Source: Tenggerimyces flavus (GTDB taxonomy: Bacteria > Actinomycetota > Actinomycetes > Propionibacteriales > Actinopolymorphaceae). From it: DNA of 64,000 bases. The stretch lies in NCBI RefSeq assembly GCF_016907715.1, contig NZ_JAFBCM010000001.1:8161420-8225419 (forward strand), read 5' to 3'. Under the pieces are notes generated by a model, which was not told the DNA's origin, did not search any database, and was given only the letters and a program-made list of their open reading frames with translations. A program made the position numbers and the translations under genes. Positions 53,631 through 61,634 of this stretch are shown here, piece by piece; position 1 is the stretch's first letter; each line of letters starts with the position of its first letter.

Positions 53631-54608
53631 TTAGTCCGCTGACCAGTACCGATCACCCGCGAGGATGAGCGCCGCCGCTCCCACCAGCCCGGCGTCCTGG
53701 TTCAGCGTCGCCGGACCGACTTGGGCGGCTTTGGTGTAGGCCATCTTGGCGTACTCGCGCAGCGTACGTTCCAACGGCTCGAACAGCAGCGGACCGGCCT
53801 GCGACACGCCACCGCCGACGACAACGCGGCGAACGTCACACAACGCGACCGCGGAGGCGATGCCGACGCCGAGCGCCCAACCGGCGCGTTCAAACGCCGA
53901 CAGCGCGATCTTGTCACCGGCCCGCGCGTCGTCGGCGAGCTCCTTAGCGGTCGCTTCGGCTTCCGAACGGTCGGCCCGCCAGCCGAGCTCGCGCGCCCAC
54001 GCGGCGAGGCCCGGGCCGCGCGCGATCGCCTCGACGCAGCCGCGCCCGCCGCACGGGCACGGCGGCCCGTCGGGATCGACCACGATGTGTCCGACATGTC
54101 CGGCGTTCCCGCTCGCCCCGTCGACCAGCCGGCCACCGAGCACGAGGCCGCCGCCGACGCCGGTCGACACGACCATGCCGAGCATGTCGTCGACGTCCTG
54201 TCCGGCGCCGCGCCAGTGTTCGGCGACGGCGAGCGCGACCGCGTCGTTGTGGACGCGTACCGGGAGCCCGGGGTACGCCGTACGCAACCGCTTACGCAGC
54301 GGAAACCCGCGCCAGGCTTGCAGGTTGAGTGGCGAGACCTCGCCGGCCGGCCACAGCATCGGTCCACCGCAACCGACGCCGACGCCGACGAGAGGCGGGC
54401 GGCCCACACCTGCGAGAACGGTCTCACACAGCTTGTGCAATCGTTCCCAGACAGCTTCGCCGTCGTCCTCCGGCCCGAGAGAGGAGGGCGCACGGTCGGA
54501 GCTCAGGACGTGGCCGTTGGCGTCGACGACACCGACGGCAAGCTTCGTGCCGCCGATGTCGATCGCCAACACCACGCCATCGGTCGCATGGTCGGTCATG
54601 GAACGCAT
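53631..54608 (-). CDS. ROK-family sugar kinase (glucokinase-like)
   Basis: 325 residues. The ATP phosphate loop is VVLAIDIGGTKLAVGVV, the ROK zinc site is GPPCPCGGRGCVEAIARG with the preceding GNAGHVGHIVVD, and the catalytic Asp lies in VRVHNDAVALAVAEHW. It has no HTH domain, so it is a kinase rather than a repressor; glucose or N-acetylmannosamine-type sugars are usual substrates. ATG 54608 (MRSMTDHATD) is chosen; ATG 54599 three codons inside is equally possible. It lies 20 bases upstream of the AI-2E-type gene. Confidence 0.93.
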   Translation of the reverse strand: MRSMTDHATDGVVLAIDIGGTKLAVGVVDANGHVLSSDRAPSSLGPEDDGEAVWERLHKLCETVLAGVGRPPLVGVGVGCGGPMLWPAGEVSPLNLQAWRGFPLRKRLRTAYPGLPVRVHNDAVALAVAEHWRGAGQDVDDMLGMVVSTGVGGGLVLGGRLVDGASGNAGHVGHIVVDPDGPPCPCGGRGCVEAIARGPGLAAWARELGWRADRSEAEATAKELADDARAGDKIALSAFERAGWALGVGIASAVALCDVRRVVVGGGVSQAGPLLFEPLERTLREYAKMAYTKAAQVGPATLNQDAGLVGAAALILAGDRYWSAD

Positions 54609-54680
54609 GATGCCTGCTGCCACGGACAACAGCGGCAATGGTGTCCGGAAATGATCTTGCGTTCCCTTCTTGAACGCAGC

Positions 54681-56093
54681 TCAGCCGGCGAACTCCGGAA
54701 CTTTCGAAGCGCTCGAAACTTTCGGAAGAGCAGCGGTCAGGGCGAGCGCCACGACCAGCACGCCGACGCTGACCAGCATCGTTCCGGCGGTCGCCGCGGT
54801 GAAGTCACCGCCGTGCAGCCGACCGAAGAAAACCGTGCCGAACAAGGCGATTCCGGTCGCCGTCGCGAGCTGCATCGTCGTATTCACCAGTCCGGACGCC
54901 GACCCCGCGAGCCGCGCCGGAACTTCCGACAGCGAGGCGCCCATCAGCGAACCTAGGACCGTTCCCATACCGAGCCCCAGTCCCACCGCGGGCAGGGCCA
55001 GCGCGAGCGAGCCGAGGTCCGTACCTCGCCAGACCACGAGACCGGCCATCGCCGCCACGCTCACAAGCAGCACGACGATCCCGGCGGCCGTGAACGCGCG
55101 CCCGATCCGGGCGGCCATCCGCATCGCGAGGACGTTCCCCACGACGATGCCCACCGTGGCGGGAACGAACGTCAGCGCGGCGTGCAGCGGCGAGAACCCC
55201 AGCCCCAGCTGCAGATGCAACGTGAGAACGAAGAACACGCCGACCGCGGTGTTGACGCAGAACATGACCGCCTGGCCGGCGACCAGGCTGCGGTACTTGA
55301 GCAGTTCCGGCGCGATCAGCGGCTCGCCACCGTTCTGGGCGAGCCTGCGTTGCTGGTACGCGAACAGGCCGAGCACCAGCACGCCGGCCACCAGCAGCGC
55401 GATCGTCCACGCCGGCCAGCCGAGCTCGCGGCCCTGCACCAGCGGGTAGAAGATCGCGAACAGTCCGGCGGTCAACAGGGCCAGTCCACCCTGGTCGATG
55501 CGGTGCATGGCCGCCCGCGGGCGTCGCGGCATGGCGACCAGGGCGCCGACCAGCGCGAGCAGGCCGATCGGCAGGTTGACCAGGAAGATCGCGCGCCAGC
55601 CGGACTCGAACAGGTTCGCCTCGGTCAGCACGCCGCCGAGCAGCGGGCCGGCGAGGCCGCCGAGCGGGAACGCGGCGGCGAACAGCGCCATCGCCTTCGG
55701 CCGTTCGGTGTCGTCGAACTCGGCGTGGATGAACGACAGCACCTGCGGAACCATCAGGCCCGAGCCGATGCCCTGCGCGACGCGCGCGGCGATGAGCACG
55801 CCCACGTTCGGCGCGATTCCGGCGACCAGCGAGGACGCGGTGAAGATCGCCATGCCGGTCACGAACAGCGCCTTGCGGCCGTACCGGTCGCCGAGCCGGC
55901 CGCCGGTGATCAGCGTGAGCGCGAAGCCCAGTGCGTAGCCGGCCGAGATCCACTGCAGCGCCGCCTCGCCGGTGCCGAGGTGCTGCTGGATCGTCGGGAG
56001 GGCCACGGTGACGATCTGGTTGTCGACCATGTCGACGAAGACGGCGAGCACGGCGACGGCCAGTGCCCACCACCTCAGGGGATGTTTGTCCAT
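54681..56093 (-). CDS. MFS drug exporter (DHA2-like)
   Basis: 470 residues with about 14 hydrophobic segments. Motifs: VDMVDNQIVTVALPTIQQHL, GGRLGDRYGRKALFVTGMAI (motif A), and FPLGGLAGPLLGGVLTEANL (motif C). The opening MDKHPLRWWALAVAVLAVF fits the family start. It is divergent from a TetR regulator over a 76-base AT-rich gap, the standard drug-efflux arrangement, and is independent of the MarR-controlled pump 2.3 kb away. The exported compound cannot be predicted. Confidence 0.95.
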   Translation of the reverse strand: MDKHPLRWWALAVAVLAVFVDMVDNQIVTVALPTIQQHLGTGEAALQWISAGYALGFALTLITGGRLGDRYGRKALFVTGMAIFTASSLVAGIAPNVGVLIAARVAQGIGSGLMVPQVLSFIHAEFDDTERPKAMALFAAAFPLGGLAGPLLGGVLTEANLFESGWRAIFLVNLPIGLLALVGALVAMPRRPRAAMHRIDQGGLALLTAGLFAIFYPLVQGRELGWPAWTIALLVAGVLVLGLFAYQQRRLAQNGGEPLIAPELLKYRSLVAGQAVMFCVNTAVGVFFVLTLHLQLGLGFSPLHAALTFVPATVGIVVGNVLAMRMAARIGRAFTAAGIVVLLVSVAAMAGLVVWRGTDLGSLALALPAVGLGLGMGTVLGSLMGASLSEVPARLAGSASGLVNTTMQLATATGIALFGTVFFGRLHGGDFTAATAGTMLVSVGVLVVALALTAALPKVSSASKVPEFAG

Positions 56094-56169
56094 GGCTTCG
56101 ATAATCAGTCGCTTGCATCACTGTGTCAACTGTTTGTTTGATTAATTCCTCTGACTGTATGGTTGACTC
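56094..56169. promoter_or_regulatory. Divergent exporter/TetR promoter region
   Basis: This 76-base gap is clearly AT-richer than its surroundings (TTTGTTTGATTAATTCC at 56132-56148). GTCAAC (56125-56130) and GTTGAC (56162-56167) form a widely spaced dyad, and CAGT/ACTG pairs also flank the middle. TetR proteins usually bind here and block both directions. Confidence 0.5.
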
Positions 56170-56814
56170 ATGTCGCCACGCCGATCCCCCACGCCGCAGG
56201 AGCGCCAGCGCGATCCCGAGCGCACCCGGAAGCTGATCCTCGACGCGGCGGCCACCGAGTTCGCCGCGCACGGGTACGCCGGCGCCCGGATCAGCGCGAT
56301 CGCCTCCCGGGCGGGGGTGAACCAGCAACTGATCTCGTACTACTTCGACGGCAAGGAGGGGCTCTACCAGGCGATGTCCGAGCTGTGGTGGCAGCGCCAG
56401 GCGGAGCTCGCGTCGCCTGAGGTCGCGCTGCCCGAGCAGCTCCGCCGGTTCGTGCTCGAGGGGGTGACCAGCCCGGAGAGTCCGCGGCTGTTCGCGTGGG
56501 CCGGGCTGCAGTACGACGGGCCGTCGTCGGACCCCGACCAGGGCGTACGGACGGAGCGACTCCAGGCGAGCGTCGAGCAGCTCCGGGCCGCCCAGACCGC
56601 GGGCCGACTGCCGGCCGAGGTCGATCCGGCCACATTGCTGATCATGCTGATGGGCGCCTCGATGGCAGCCACCACGCTCCCCCACGTCATCGAGGGCGTG
56701 TGCGGCGTCGACCCTCGGTCACCCGAGTTCCTGCGCCACTACGCCGACCAGATCGCCCTCGTCGCCAGCCAGCTCGGCCTCGACGCCACCCCACCACCGC
56801 CCGACCCCGCCTGA
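56170..56814 (+). CDS. TetR-family transcriptional regulator
   Basis: 214 residues. The N-terminal HTH is RKLILDAAATEFAAHGYAGA then RISAIASRAGVNQQLISYYF and DGKEGLYQAM, a textbook TetR domain. The rest is helical and forms the ligand pocket and dimer face. ATG 56170 gives the usual basic lead MSPRRSPTPQERQRDPERTR. Divergent from an MFS exporter, which it most likely represses until the pump substrate binds. The gene is followed by the first copy of a structured repeat. Confidence 0.94.
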   Translation: MSPRRSPTPQERQRDPERTRKLILDAAATEFAAHGYAGARISAIASRAGVNQQLISYYFDGKEGLYQAMSELWWQRQAELASPEVALPEQLRRFVLEGVTSPESPRLFAWAGLQYDGPSSDPDQGVRTERLQASVEQLRAAQTAGRLPAEVDPATLLIMLMGASMAATTLPHVIEGVCGVDPRSPEFLRHYADQIALVASQLGLDATPPPPDPA

Positions 56815-56840
56815 TCTACATAGGTCGATTTGCGCTCGCC

Positions 56841-56920
56841 TCACACGGCCAGTTGCCCCTCTACCTGGCGTCCACCCCACGTAAAGGGGCCAATGATCAT
56901 GTAAACATGATCATTGGCCC
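56841..56920. repeat. Two-hairpin structured repeat, copy A
   Basis: Hairpin 1 pairs GCCCCTCTAC (56855-56864) with GTAAAGGGGC (56881-56890), one C/A mismatch, around a 16-base loop ending GTCCACCCCAC. Hairpin 2 pairs GGGCCAATGATCATG (56887-56901) perfectly with 56906-56920 around TAAA. The two share bases 56887-56890 and so compete. Copy B at 57991-58070 keeps the loops but has compensatory changes in the stems. Copy A lies between tetR and the DUF559 gene. Confidence 0.85.
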
Positions 56921-56957
56921 GGGGCGCTGGGCAGGCGGCGCGGTGGAGGCGGGCCGG

Positions 56958-57893
56958 TCAGGCGGCGCGGTGGTGGCGGGCGTGGGCTCGGGCAAAGGCG
57001 GCACGCAGTCTGGCGGCGGTGTGATCGGGCGAATCCAGGTCGCTCCAGACCACGCGGACGACCTCGAGGCCAGCCTCTTCGCGGATCGCGTCCTCCCGTC
57101 GCTTCTCCTTGAAGAGGACTTCCCGCGGATCGACGTCGAAGCGGGCGCCCCGCCCGTACTTCAGTTTGCCGTCGAACTCGACCAGCGTCCGCTCGTCCTC
57201 GAACAGAAGGTCCCCACGCGCGATCACGCACCCGTCGAGCCCGTAGATCGGTGCTTGCAAGATCGGCCGCGGCAACCCGTGCCGATGGCAGAGCACGCGT
57301 AGGCGCGACTCGCCCACGGACTCGGATCCGCCGTCCGCGAACTCGATGGCCGGGAGCGCATGCCGGGCGCCAGGCCATTGGGATTGGCGGAGGTACAGCT
57401 CCAGCGCTCGGCCAAGGGCAGCACCGGACCGCAACGCGCCGTCACACAGCACGACCGCCTGCTCGAACGCGTACGACCGAGCAACGTCGACCATCGTTCG
57501 CTCGGGCGAGGTGACACGCATGCCACGGATCTCGACCACCTCGTCCGCAGCCAGGGTCGCCACGTGATGGTCGACGCCAGCCTCCCGACGAGGATGCTGT
57601 GGAGGTTCGCGCGTCACGGTGACGGTGTCGAGCGGGACTCGCCAGCTGTCCCATCCATGCAGTATCGCCGCGGAGATGTGACTCACCACGGCGTCGTCGT
57701 TCAACGTCAGCCTGACCGCCTGAATCGACACTCGATGCCGTCCCAACGCGTCCATCGCGCGCCAGGCAGGGCCGTCGACGTAGACGCCACGCCGAACATG
57801 TTCCCACTCGCCGCGTCGGATTCGCGCCTTGATCTGCTTGTCGCTGTACCCGAGCGCGAACGCCTGCTGACGGGAGAGTACCTGCGTTTCCAT
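56958..57893 (-). CDS. DUF559/AbiEi-like endonuclease-fold protein
   Basis: 311 residues. METQVLSRQQAFALGYSDKQ and IKARIRRGEWEHVRRGVYVD form the AbiEi-type winged HTH antitoxin N-terminus. The middle SPERTMVDVARSYAFEQAVV and the C-terminal DLLFEDERTLVEFDGKLKYG with later VVRVVWSDLDSP are the DUF559 very-short-patch-repair-like nuclease fold. Such proteins are common in actinobacteria, often called type IV TA AbiEi-family, but the acting partner is unknown. No AbiEii toxin is next to it. The start METQ at 57893 is chosen over an upstream GTG-like extension. It is flanked on both sides by copies of a structured repeat. Confidence 0.85.
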   Translation of the reverse strand: METQVLSRQQAFALGYSDKQIKARIRRGEWEHVRRGVYVDGPAWRAMDALGRHRVSIQAVRLTLNDDAVVSHISAAILHGWDSWRVPLDTVTVTREPPQHPRREAGVDHHVATLAADEVVEIRGMRVTSPERTMVDVARSYAFEQAVVLCDGALRSGAALGRALELYLRQSQWPGARHALPAIEFADGGSESVGESRLRVLCHRHGLPRPILQAPIYGLDGCVIARGDLLFEDERTLVEFDGKLKYGRGARFDVDPREVLFKEKRREDAIREEAGLEVVRVVWSDLDSPDHTAARLRAAFARAHARHHRAA

Positions 57894-58220
57894 GGTGAGA
57901 ACTCTCCCCGCCGGTACCGCCGTCTGACGGGCCGAACCTCGATCTGGGGACGACGGCCGACGTTCTGTCACTGTGGAGGAAACCCGGACATCACCTGGCC
58001 AGTGGCCGCCTTACGCGGCGTCTACCCCACGTAAGGCGGCAGTTGATCATGTAAACATGATCAACTGCCCACACGCCCGGGCGCGGGGCCGTTCCGGTGC
58101 GGTTCGAGCAGGCTGACCGTTCTCGTCTTGTCCCGATCCGGCCGATCTGCTCCGATAACGATGCGGCGACAGCCGGATCGGACCTGACGCGCGGGGCTCT
58201 TCGCGGACAACACTGGGGGC
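57894..58220. other. 327-base gene-free region containing repeat copy B
   Basis: Between the divergent DUF559 gene (start 57893) and the membrane-protein gene (start 58221). It holds repeat copy B at 57991-58070 and an inverted pair GATCCGGC/GCCGGATC (58135-58142 and 58172-58179). The rest shows no coding bias on either strand. Confidence 0.6.
57991..58070. repeat. Two-hairpin structured repeat, copy B
   Basis: Hairpin 1 pairs GCCGCCTTAC (58005-58014) perfectly with GTAAGGCGGC (58031-58040) around a loop ending GTCTACCCCAC. Hairpin 2 pairs GGCAGTTGATCATG (58038-58051) with CATGATCAACTGCC (58056-58069) around TAAA. Same strand orientation and size as copy A, 1,150 bases away. Stem positions that differ from A remain paired. 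Confidence 0.85.
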
Positions 58221-59108
58221 GTGCAGTGGAACCGGGACGCCTTGTCCGACGAGCCCGACGTCGCCGCGCTCGAGGAACGCCCTCCTCGGCACTGGCCCGG
58301 CTGGTTGGTGCGGCTGCTGATCGCACTCGGCGTGGTGGCCGTGGCACTGTTCGTGTTCTGGCGGTTGACGGCCGACCAGGCACGGGCGGAGTTCCAGCAG
58401 GTGCGGATGGTGAGCAGGTACGTGGCCGAGCTCGACGTGGGCGCGACGAACCTGACCAGCGGCGACCTGTACGTCCTGCCTCGGCTCGCCGAGAAGGAAG
58501 GCTTCGACGTCGACACGTCCCGTGTCATGCTCGGCGACCGCCGCTCGGACGTCGCGACGACCAGGGTCACGGTCGTCGACTGCGAGCAGGCCGCCGCCCA
58601 CGGGTCGGAGCCGCTCGACCTGGCGATGCTCACCGGCCCCTACACGGGCAGCCGCGACACGATCCGGGTGCGCGGCGAGCTGCCGACCTGGTCCGCGCTG
58701 ATCCCGCCGGTCTGCGAGGACACCCCCGACCGCGGCGTCGCGTCGGTGTCGAACGTCCGGGTGGTGGTCGCGAGCCAAGGTGAGGCGCAGGTCGCCGTAC
58801 GGTTCCAGAACACCGGCGGCCGGCCGCTCACCTACGCGCGGGTCGCCGTCCCGAAGAGCGTCGGCCGGGTCTCCCGCGACCCGGCCAAGCCGGACGGAGC
58901 ACTCAAGCCCGGCCAGACGGCGGAGGTCGTCCTGCGGCTGACCCGCGCGGGCTGCACGGCGAACGGCGACGGCCCGGCGATGGCGACGATGACGTACCTC
59001 GGCGGCGAGGAGATCCAGGTCCAGCTCGACACCAGCTGGACCAACCTGCTCGGCACCTGCCCCGGCGCCCATGACGGCCACCTCGGCGGCGGCGACTTCG
59101 GCGGCTAG
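58221..59108 (+). CDS. Single-pass membrane protein with extracellular beta domain, unknown function
   Basis: 295 residues from GTG 58221. An acidic cytoplasmic lead (DALSDEPDVAALEERPPRHW) precedes one membrane helix WLVRLLIALGVVAVALFVFW (about 28-48). The outside part has two beta-rich regions; the second, VVVASQGEAQVAVRFQNTGG to PGQTAEVVLRLTRAGCTANG, looks like an Ig-like fold with a conserved cysteine pair. No family recognised. It converges with and overlaps (four bases) the CbxX-like gene. GGGGGC lies just before the start. Confidence 0.78.
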   Translation: MQWNRDALSDEPDVAALEERPPRHWPGWLVRLLIALGVVAVALFVFWRLTADQARAEFQQVRMVSRYVAELDVGATNLTSGDLYVLPRLAEKEGFDVDTSRVMLGDRRSDVATTRVTVVDCEQAAAHGSEPLDLAMLTGPYTGSRDTIRVRGELPTWSALIPPVCEDTPDRGVASVSNVRVVVASQGEAQVAVRFQNTGGRPLTYARVAVPKSVGRVSRDPAKPDGALKPGQTAEVVLRLTRAGCTANGDGPAMATMTYLGGEEIQVQLDTSWTNLLGTCPGAHDGHLGGGDFGG

Positions 59109-61483
59109 GTCAGCCGGCCACCGAGGCCGGGCACCGGGCCGGGCGGTCGGGCCGGCGGGTTGATCGGCGGCAGTGACGGGGCGCCAAGCGACGGGAGGTC
59201 GGGTACGTCGACCACCACCGCCTCCACGCCGCGCGAACGGCGGCGGGCGGAGTCGACGGCCAGGTCCGCGAGGTACGCGGCCAGCTTGCCGTTCCGCAAC
59301 TCCCGCTGACCAGGCGTGGTCGCCAGCAGGTCGCCGGCCGCCACCGCTGCCGACGCGGTCGTCGCCGCGCCCCGCTCCTCGCAAGCCCGGCCGAAGATCG
59401 TCGCGAAGTCGCGCGCGTCGAAGTCCCGGGTCCGAACGATCCGCCACCGAGCCGCCAGCGCGGGATCCACCTCGACCAGCCGCCGGTACCCGTCGACGCC
59501 ACAGAACGCGGCCACCTGCAGCTTCGGCCCGTGCGCCTCGAACAGCCGGTTCAGCTCGTCGGCGACCGCCCGGCCGGACAGCGCGTTGCTCACCAGCAGG
59601 TCGAGCCCGGCGATCGCGACCAGCCGTTCGCCGAGCGCCGACGCCACGGTGTCCTGCAGCCGCGTGACAGCCGCCGCCGTACCGAGCCGCTCGTAGTCCT
59701 CGTAGCTCACCCACGCCGCGCTTCCGTCGAAGCCGCGCGCCACGACGAGCTTCCGCAGCACGTCGACGGTAAGGCCCATCCCCGTTCCGGGCGGCCCGAC
59801 CACGAGCAGCCGGACCTCCTGCTCGTGCCGTTCGGCCAGCTCTCGCAGCGCCGACACCAGGTCCGGCTGACCGACGATCCGGTCGGCCAACGTCGTCGCC
59901 TCGACGACCGAGCGCGGCGGCAGCAGGTCGAGCCCGACCTCCTGCGTCTGTTCGGGTTCGGTCGCCTGTTCGGGAACGGCCATCGGTGCCTGCGCGGGCG
60001 GTCGTACGGTCGGCCCGATGACCGGCGGCGCGAGGTTCGGCAGCGTCACCTGCAGCTCGGAGGTCTCGTCGACCTGCACCTCGGCGGCCGGCTCCGGCTC
60101 CTCCTCGACAACCGGCTCCGGCTCCTCGGCCGCGGGACCCTCGTGCTGCCCCGGTGCGGACTCCGCCTCGGCCGGGCGCTCCGGCTCGGGAGCGGCCGGC
60201 GGCCCGGCGTGCTGACCGCGGCCCGCGAGCGGGTCGACCGTCTCGGGCAGCTCGTCCTCGTCCTCGGGCTCCGGCTCGACCGGCTCCTCCTCGGCGACGA
60301 CCTCCGGCTCCTCCTCGACGACCGGCTCCTCCTCGGGCTCCTCGAACCAGGTCGGCTCGGGCGTGCCCGGAACGGTCAGCGGATGCCGGATGCGCCGGAC
60401 CCGAAACAGGCGCCGCAGGTCCTCTTGGAACGCGCCCACCGGCACCGCGCACGGATCGGGCGCGACCGGGCTGCCGGGAACGCCCTGCAGCGCGCCGGTC
60501 AGCCGGACCGCGAGGTCGAGCCAGCTCCGGCACAGCACGACCTCGCCCGCCACCAGCCCACGGGCGAGGAACGCCCGGATCGACCGCTGCCAGTCCTCGA
60601 CCCGCCAGTCCGGCGCGAGCGCGGCGATGCGCGCGTCGAGGTCGTCGTACAGGTCGCCGCGTACGCCGACCGCCAGCTCGGCGGGCGCCTCGGTGACCCC
60701 GGCCTGCAGCACCAGCTCGGCGAACGCGTCCGTGCCGGAGGCGAGGCCGGGTACGACGGCGAGCAGGCGTTCGTGCGCCGCGAGCCAGCCGTCGAGCAGC
60801 CAGCTGAGGTACCCGACCGGCCCGGTGAGCTCGGGCAGCAGCTGCGCGGTCTCGTCCGGCGCGAGGTCGGCCCAGAGCTCCTCGATCCGCGTCCATTCCG
60901 CACGCAGGTTGGGCACGACGAGCGTCGCCTCGGTGAGGTCGGCGTCGGCGCGGACCCGTTCGAACAGCCCGAGCAACGCGCGGCGCCGCTCGTCGACGGG
61001 CGAGATTCCCTTCAGAGCATGGAGAATCTCGACGGTCAGGTCCCACGCGGCCTCGCGGAGCGTCGGGTCCTCGCCGGCGACGCGGAACAGCTCGCCACCC
61101 GGCGGACGCCATGGCGCGGGGATCGCGAGCCAGCGGGTGGGGCCGTGCGCGGGACCGTTGCCGGCCGTACGGAACCGGCCGAGCAGTTCCTCCTCGAACC
61201 CGGACCGCGAGCCGCCGCGGACCGCGAGGTCGCCGAACAGGAAGCGGACGATCGCGAGCGCGTCGGCCACGACGGCGGGCGTGGGCGAACGGAGGAAGGG
61301 GTGCTTCTCGACCGTGAGACGGGCCGACCGCCCGTCCGCGACGAGCGCGTCGATCCGACCCGCGAGGTCGTCGACGAGACCGTCCGGAATCCGCCACGGA
61401 CCACGTGCGTACAGGTCCAGAACGGGCTCGTCGGTGAACAGGAGCTCCAGGGAGCCCGGCAGACGCGATGAGCTGGTAGCCAC
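59105..61483 (-). CDS. CbxX-like AAA-family protein with degenerate nucleotide-binding site and acidic linker
   Basis: 792 residues. Residues 1-380 are an unknown helical domain (SLELLFTDEPVLDLYARGPW, LIPAPWRP-like segment). About 395-545 is a Pro/Glu-rich linker (EEEPVVEEEPEVVAEEEPVE). The C-terminal third resembles CbxX/EccA ATPases: TTLADRIVGQPDLVSALREL, then VVGPPGTGMGLTVDVLRKLV in place of GPPGTGKT, VAIAGLDLLVSNALSG where Walker B LFIDEA would be, and AAFCGVDGYRRLVEVDPALA. The Walker lysine and Walker B acids are missing, so ATP hydrolysis is unlikely. GGAGG precedes GTG 61483 by eight bases, and the palindrome ATCACGTGAT lies further upstream. Confidence 0.82.
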   Translation of the reverse strand: MATSSSRLPGSLELLFTDEPVLDLYARGPWRIPDGLVDDLAGRIDALVADGRSARLTVEKHPFLRSPTPAVVADALAIVRFLFGDLAVRGGSRSGFEEELLGRFRTAGNGPAHGPTRWLAIPAPWRPPGGELFRVAGEDPTLREAAWDLTVEILHALKGISPVDERRRALLGLFERVRADADLTEATLVVPNLRAEWTRIEELWADLAPDETAQLLPELTGPVGYLSWLLDGWLAAHERLLAVVPGLASGTDAFAELVLQAGVTEAPAELAVGVRGDLYDDLDARIAALAPDWRVEDWQRSIRAFLARGLVAGEVVLCRSWLDLAVRLTGALQGVPGSPVAPDPCAVPVGAFQEDLRRLFRVRRIRHPLTVPGTPEPTWFEEPEEEPVVEEEPEVVAEEEPVEPEPEDEDELPETVDPLAGRGQHAGPPAAPEPERPAEAESAPGQHEGPAAEEPEPVVEEEPEPAAEVQVDETSELQVTLPNLAPPVIGPTVRPPAQAPMAVPEQATEPEQTQEVGLDLLPPRSVVEATTLADRIVGQPDLVSALRELAERHEQEVRLLVVGPPGTGMGLTVDVLRKLVVARGFDGSAAWVSYEDYERLGTAAAVTRLQDTVASALGERLVAIAGLDLLVSNALSGRAVADELNRLFEAHGPKLQVAAFCGVDGYRRLVEVDPALAARWRIVRTRDFDARDFATIFGRACEERGAATTASAAVAAGDLLATTPGQRELRNGKLAAYLADLAVDSARRRSRGVEAVVVDVPDLPSLGAPSLPPINPPARPPGPVPGLGGRLT

Positions 61484-61503
61484 GGTCTTATCCTCCGTGT
61501 GTG

Positions 61504-61513
61504 ATCACGTGAT
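61504..61513. promoter_or_regulatory. Palindrome upstream of the CbxX-like gene
   Basis: ATCACGTGAT is a perfect ten-base palindrome 21 bases upstream of GTG 61483, next to an overlapping GTGATCAC. It is a plausible operator or promoter element; no regulator gene is adjacent. Confidence 0.35.
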
Positions 61514-61560
61514 TGTGGCGGATACCACTCACAAACCGCCGCCCGGGGTCGCTGGTGGCC

Positions 61561-61624
61561 CACAAAGTGTGGGGTTCTGGTGCAGACACGCCAGCGTGTC
61601 TGGACCAGAACCCCACAGTTTGTG
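61561..61624. repeat. Long palindrome related to the 56-base element at 40 kb
   Basis: Arms 61561-61591 and 61594-61624 pair over 31 positions with two G/G mismatches, loop CA. The arm contains GTGTGGGGTTCTGGT and GACACGCC like the perfect palindrome at 39986-40041. It lies between the start of the CbxX-like gene (61483) and the stop of the M20 gene (61635), so it can terminate the latter. Confidence 0.8.
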
Positions 61625-61634
61625 AGGCGGGTTG

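Noticed and set aside
56958-57893. Complete AbiE or type IV toxin-antitoxin pair
   Set aside because: No AbiEii-type nucleotidyltransferase gene lies on either side; only the AbiEi-like/DUF559 protein is present.
56841-58070. Insertion sequence with the DUF559 gene as transposase
   Set aside because: The flanking repeats are direct, not terminal inverted repeats, and the protein has no transposase motif; a cassette remains possible but not an IS element.
59950-60380. GAG/CCG-rich repeat in the CbxX-like gene as a DNA repeat feature
   Set aside because: It encodes the Glu/Pro linker with normal third-position bias, so it is explained as protein low complexity.
58047-61397. A 1,116-codon minus-strand open frame
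   Set aside because: It consists almost wholly of Arg, Gly and Ala and crosses two real genes in other frames; the CbxX-like protein in the adjacent frame has clear domain patterns.
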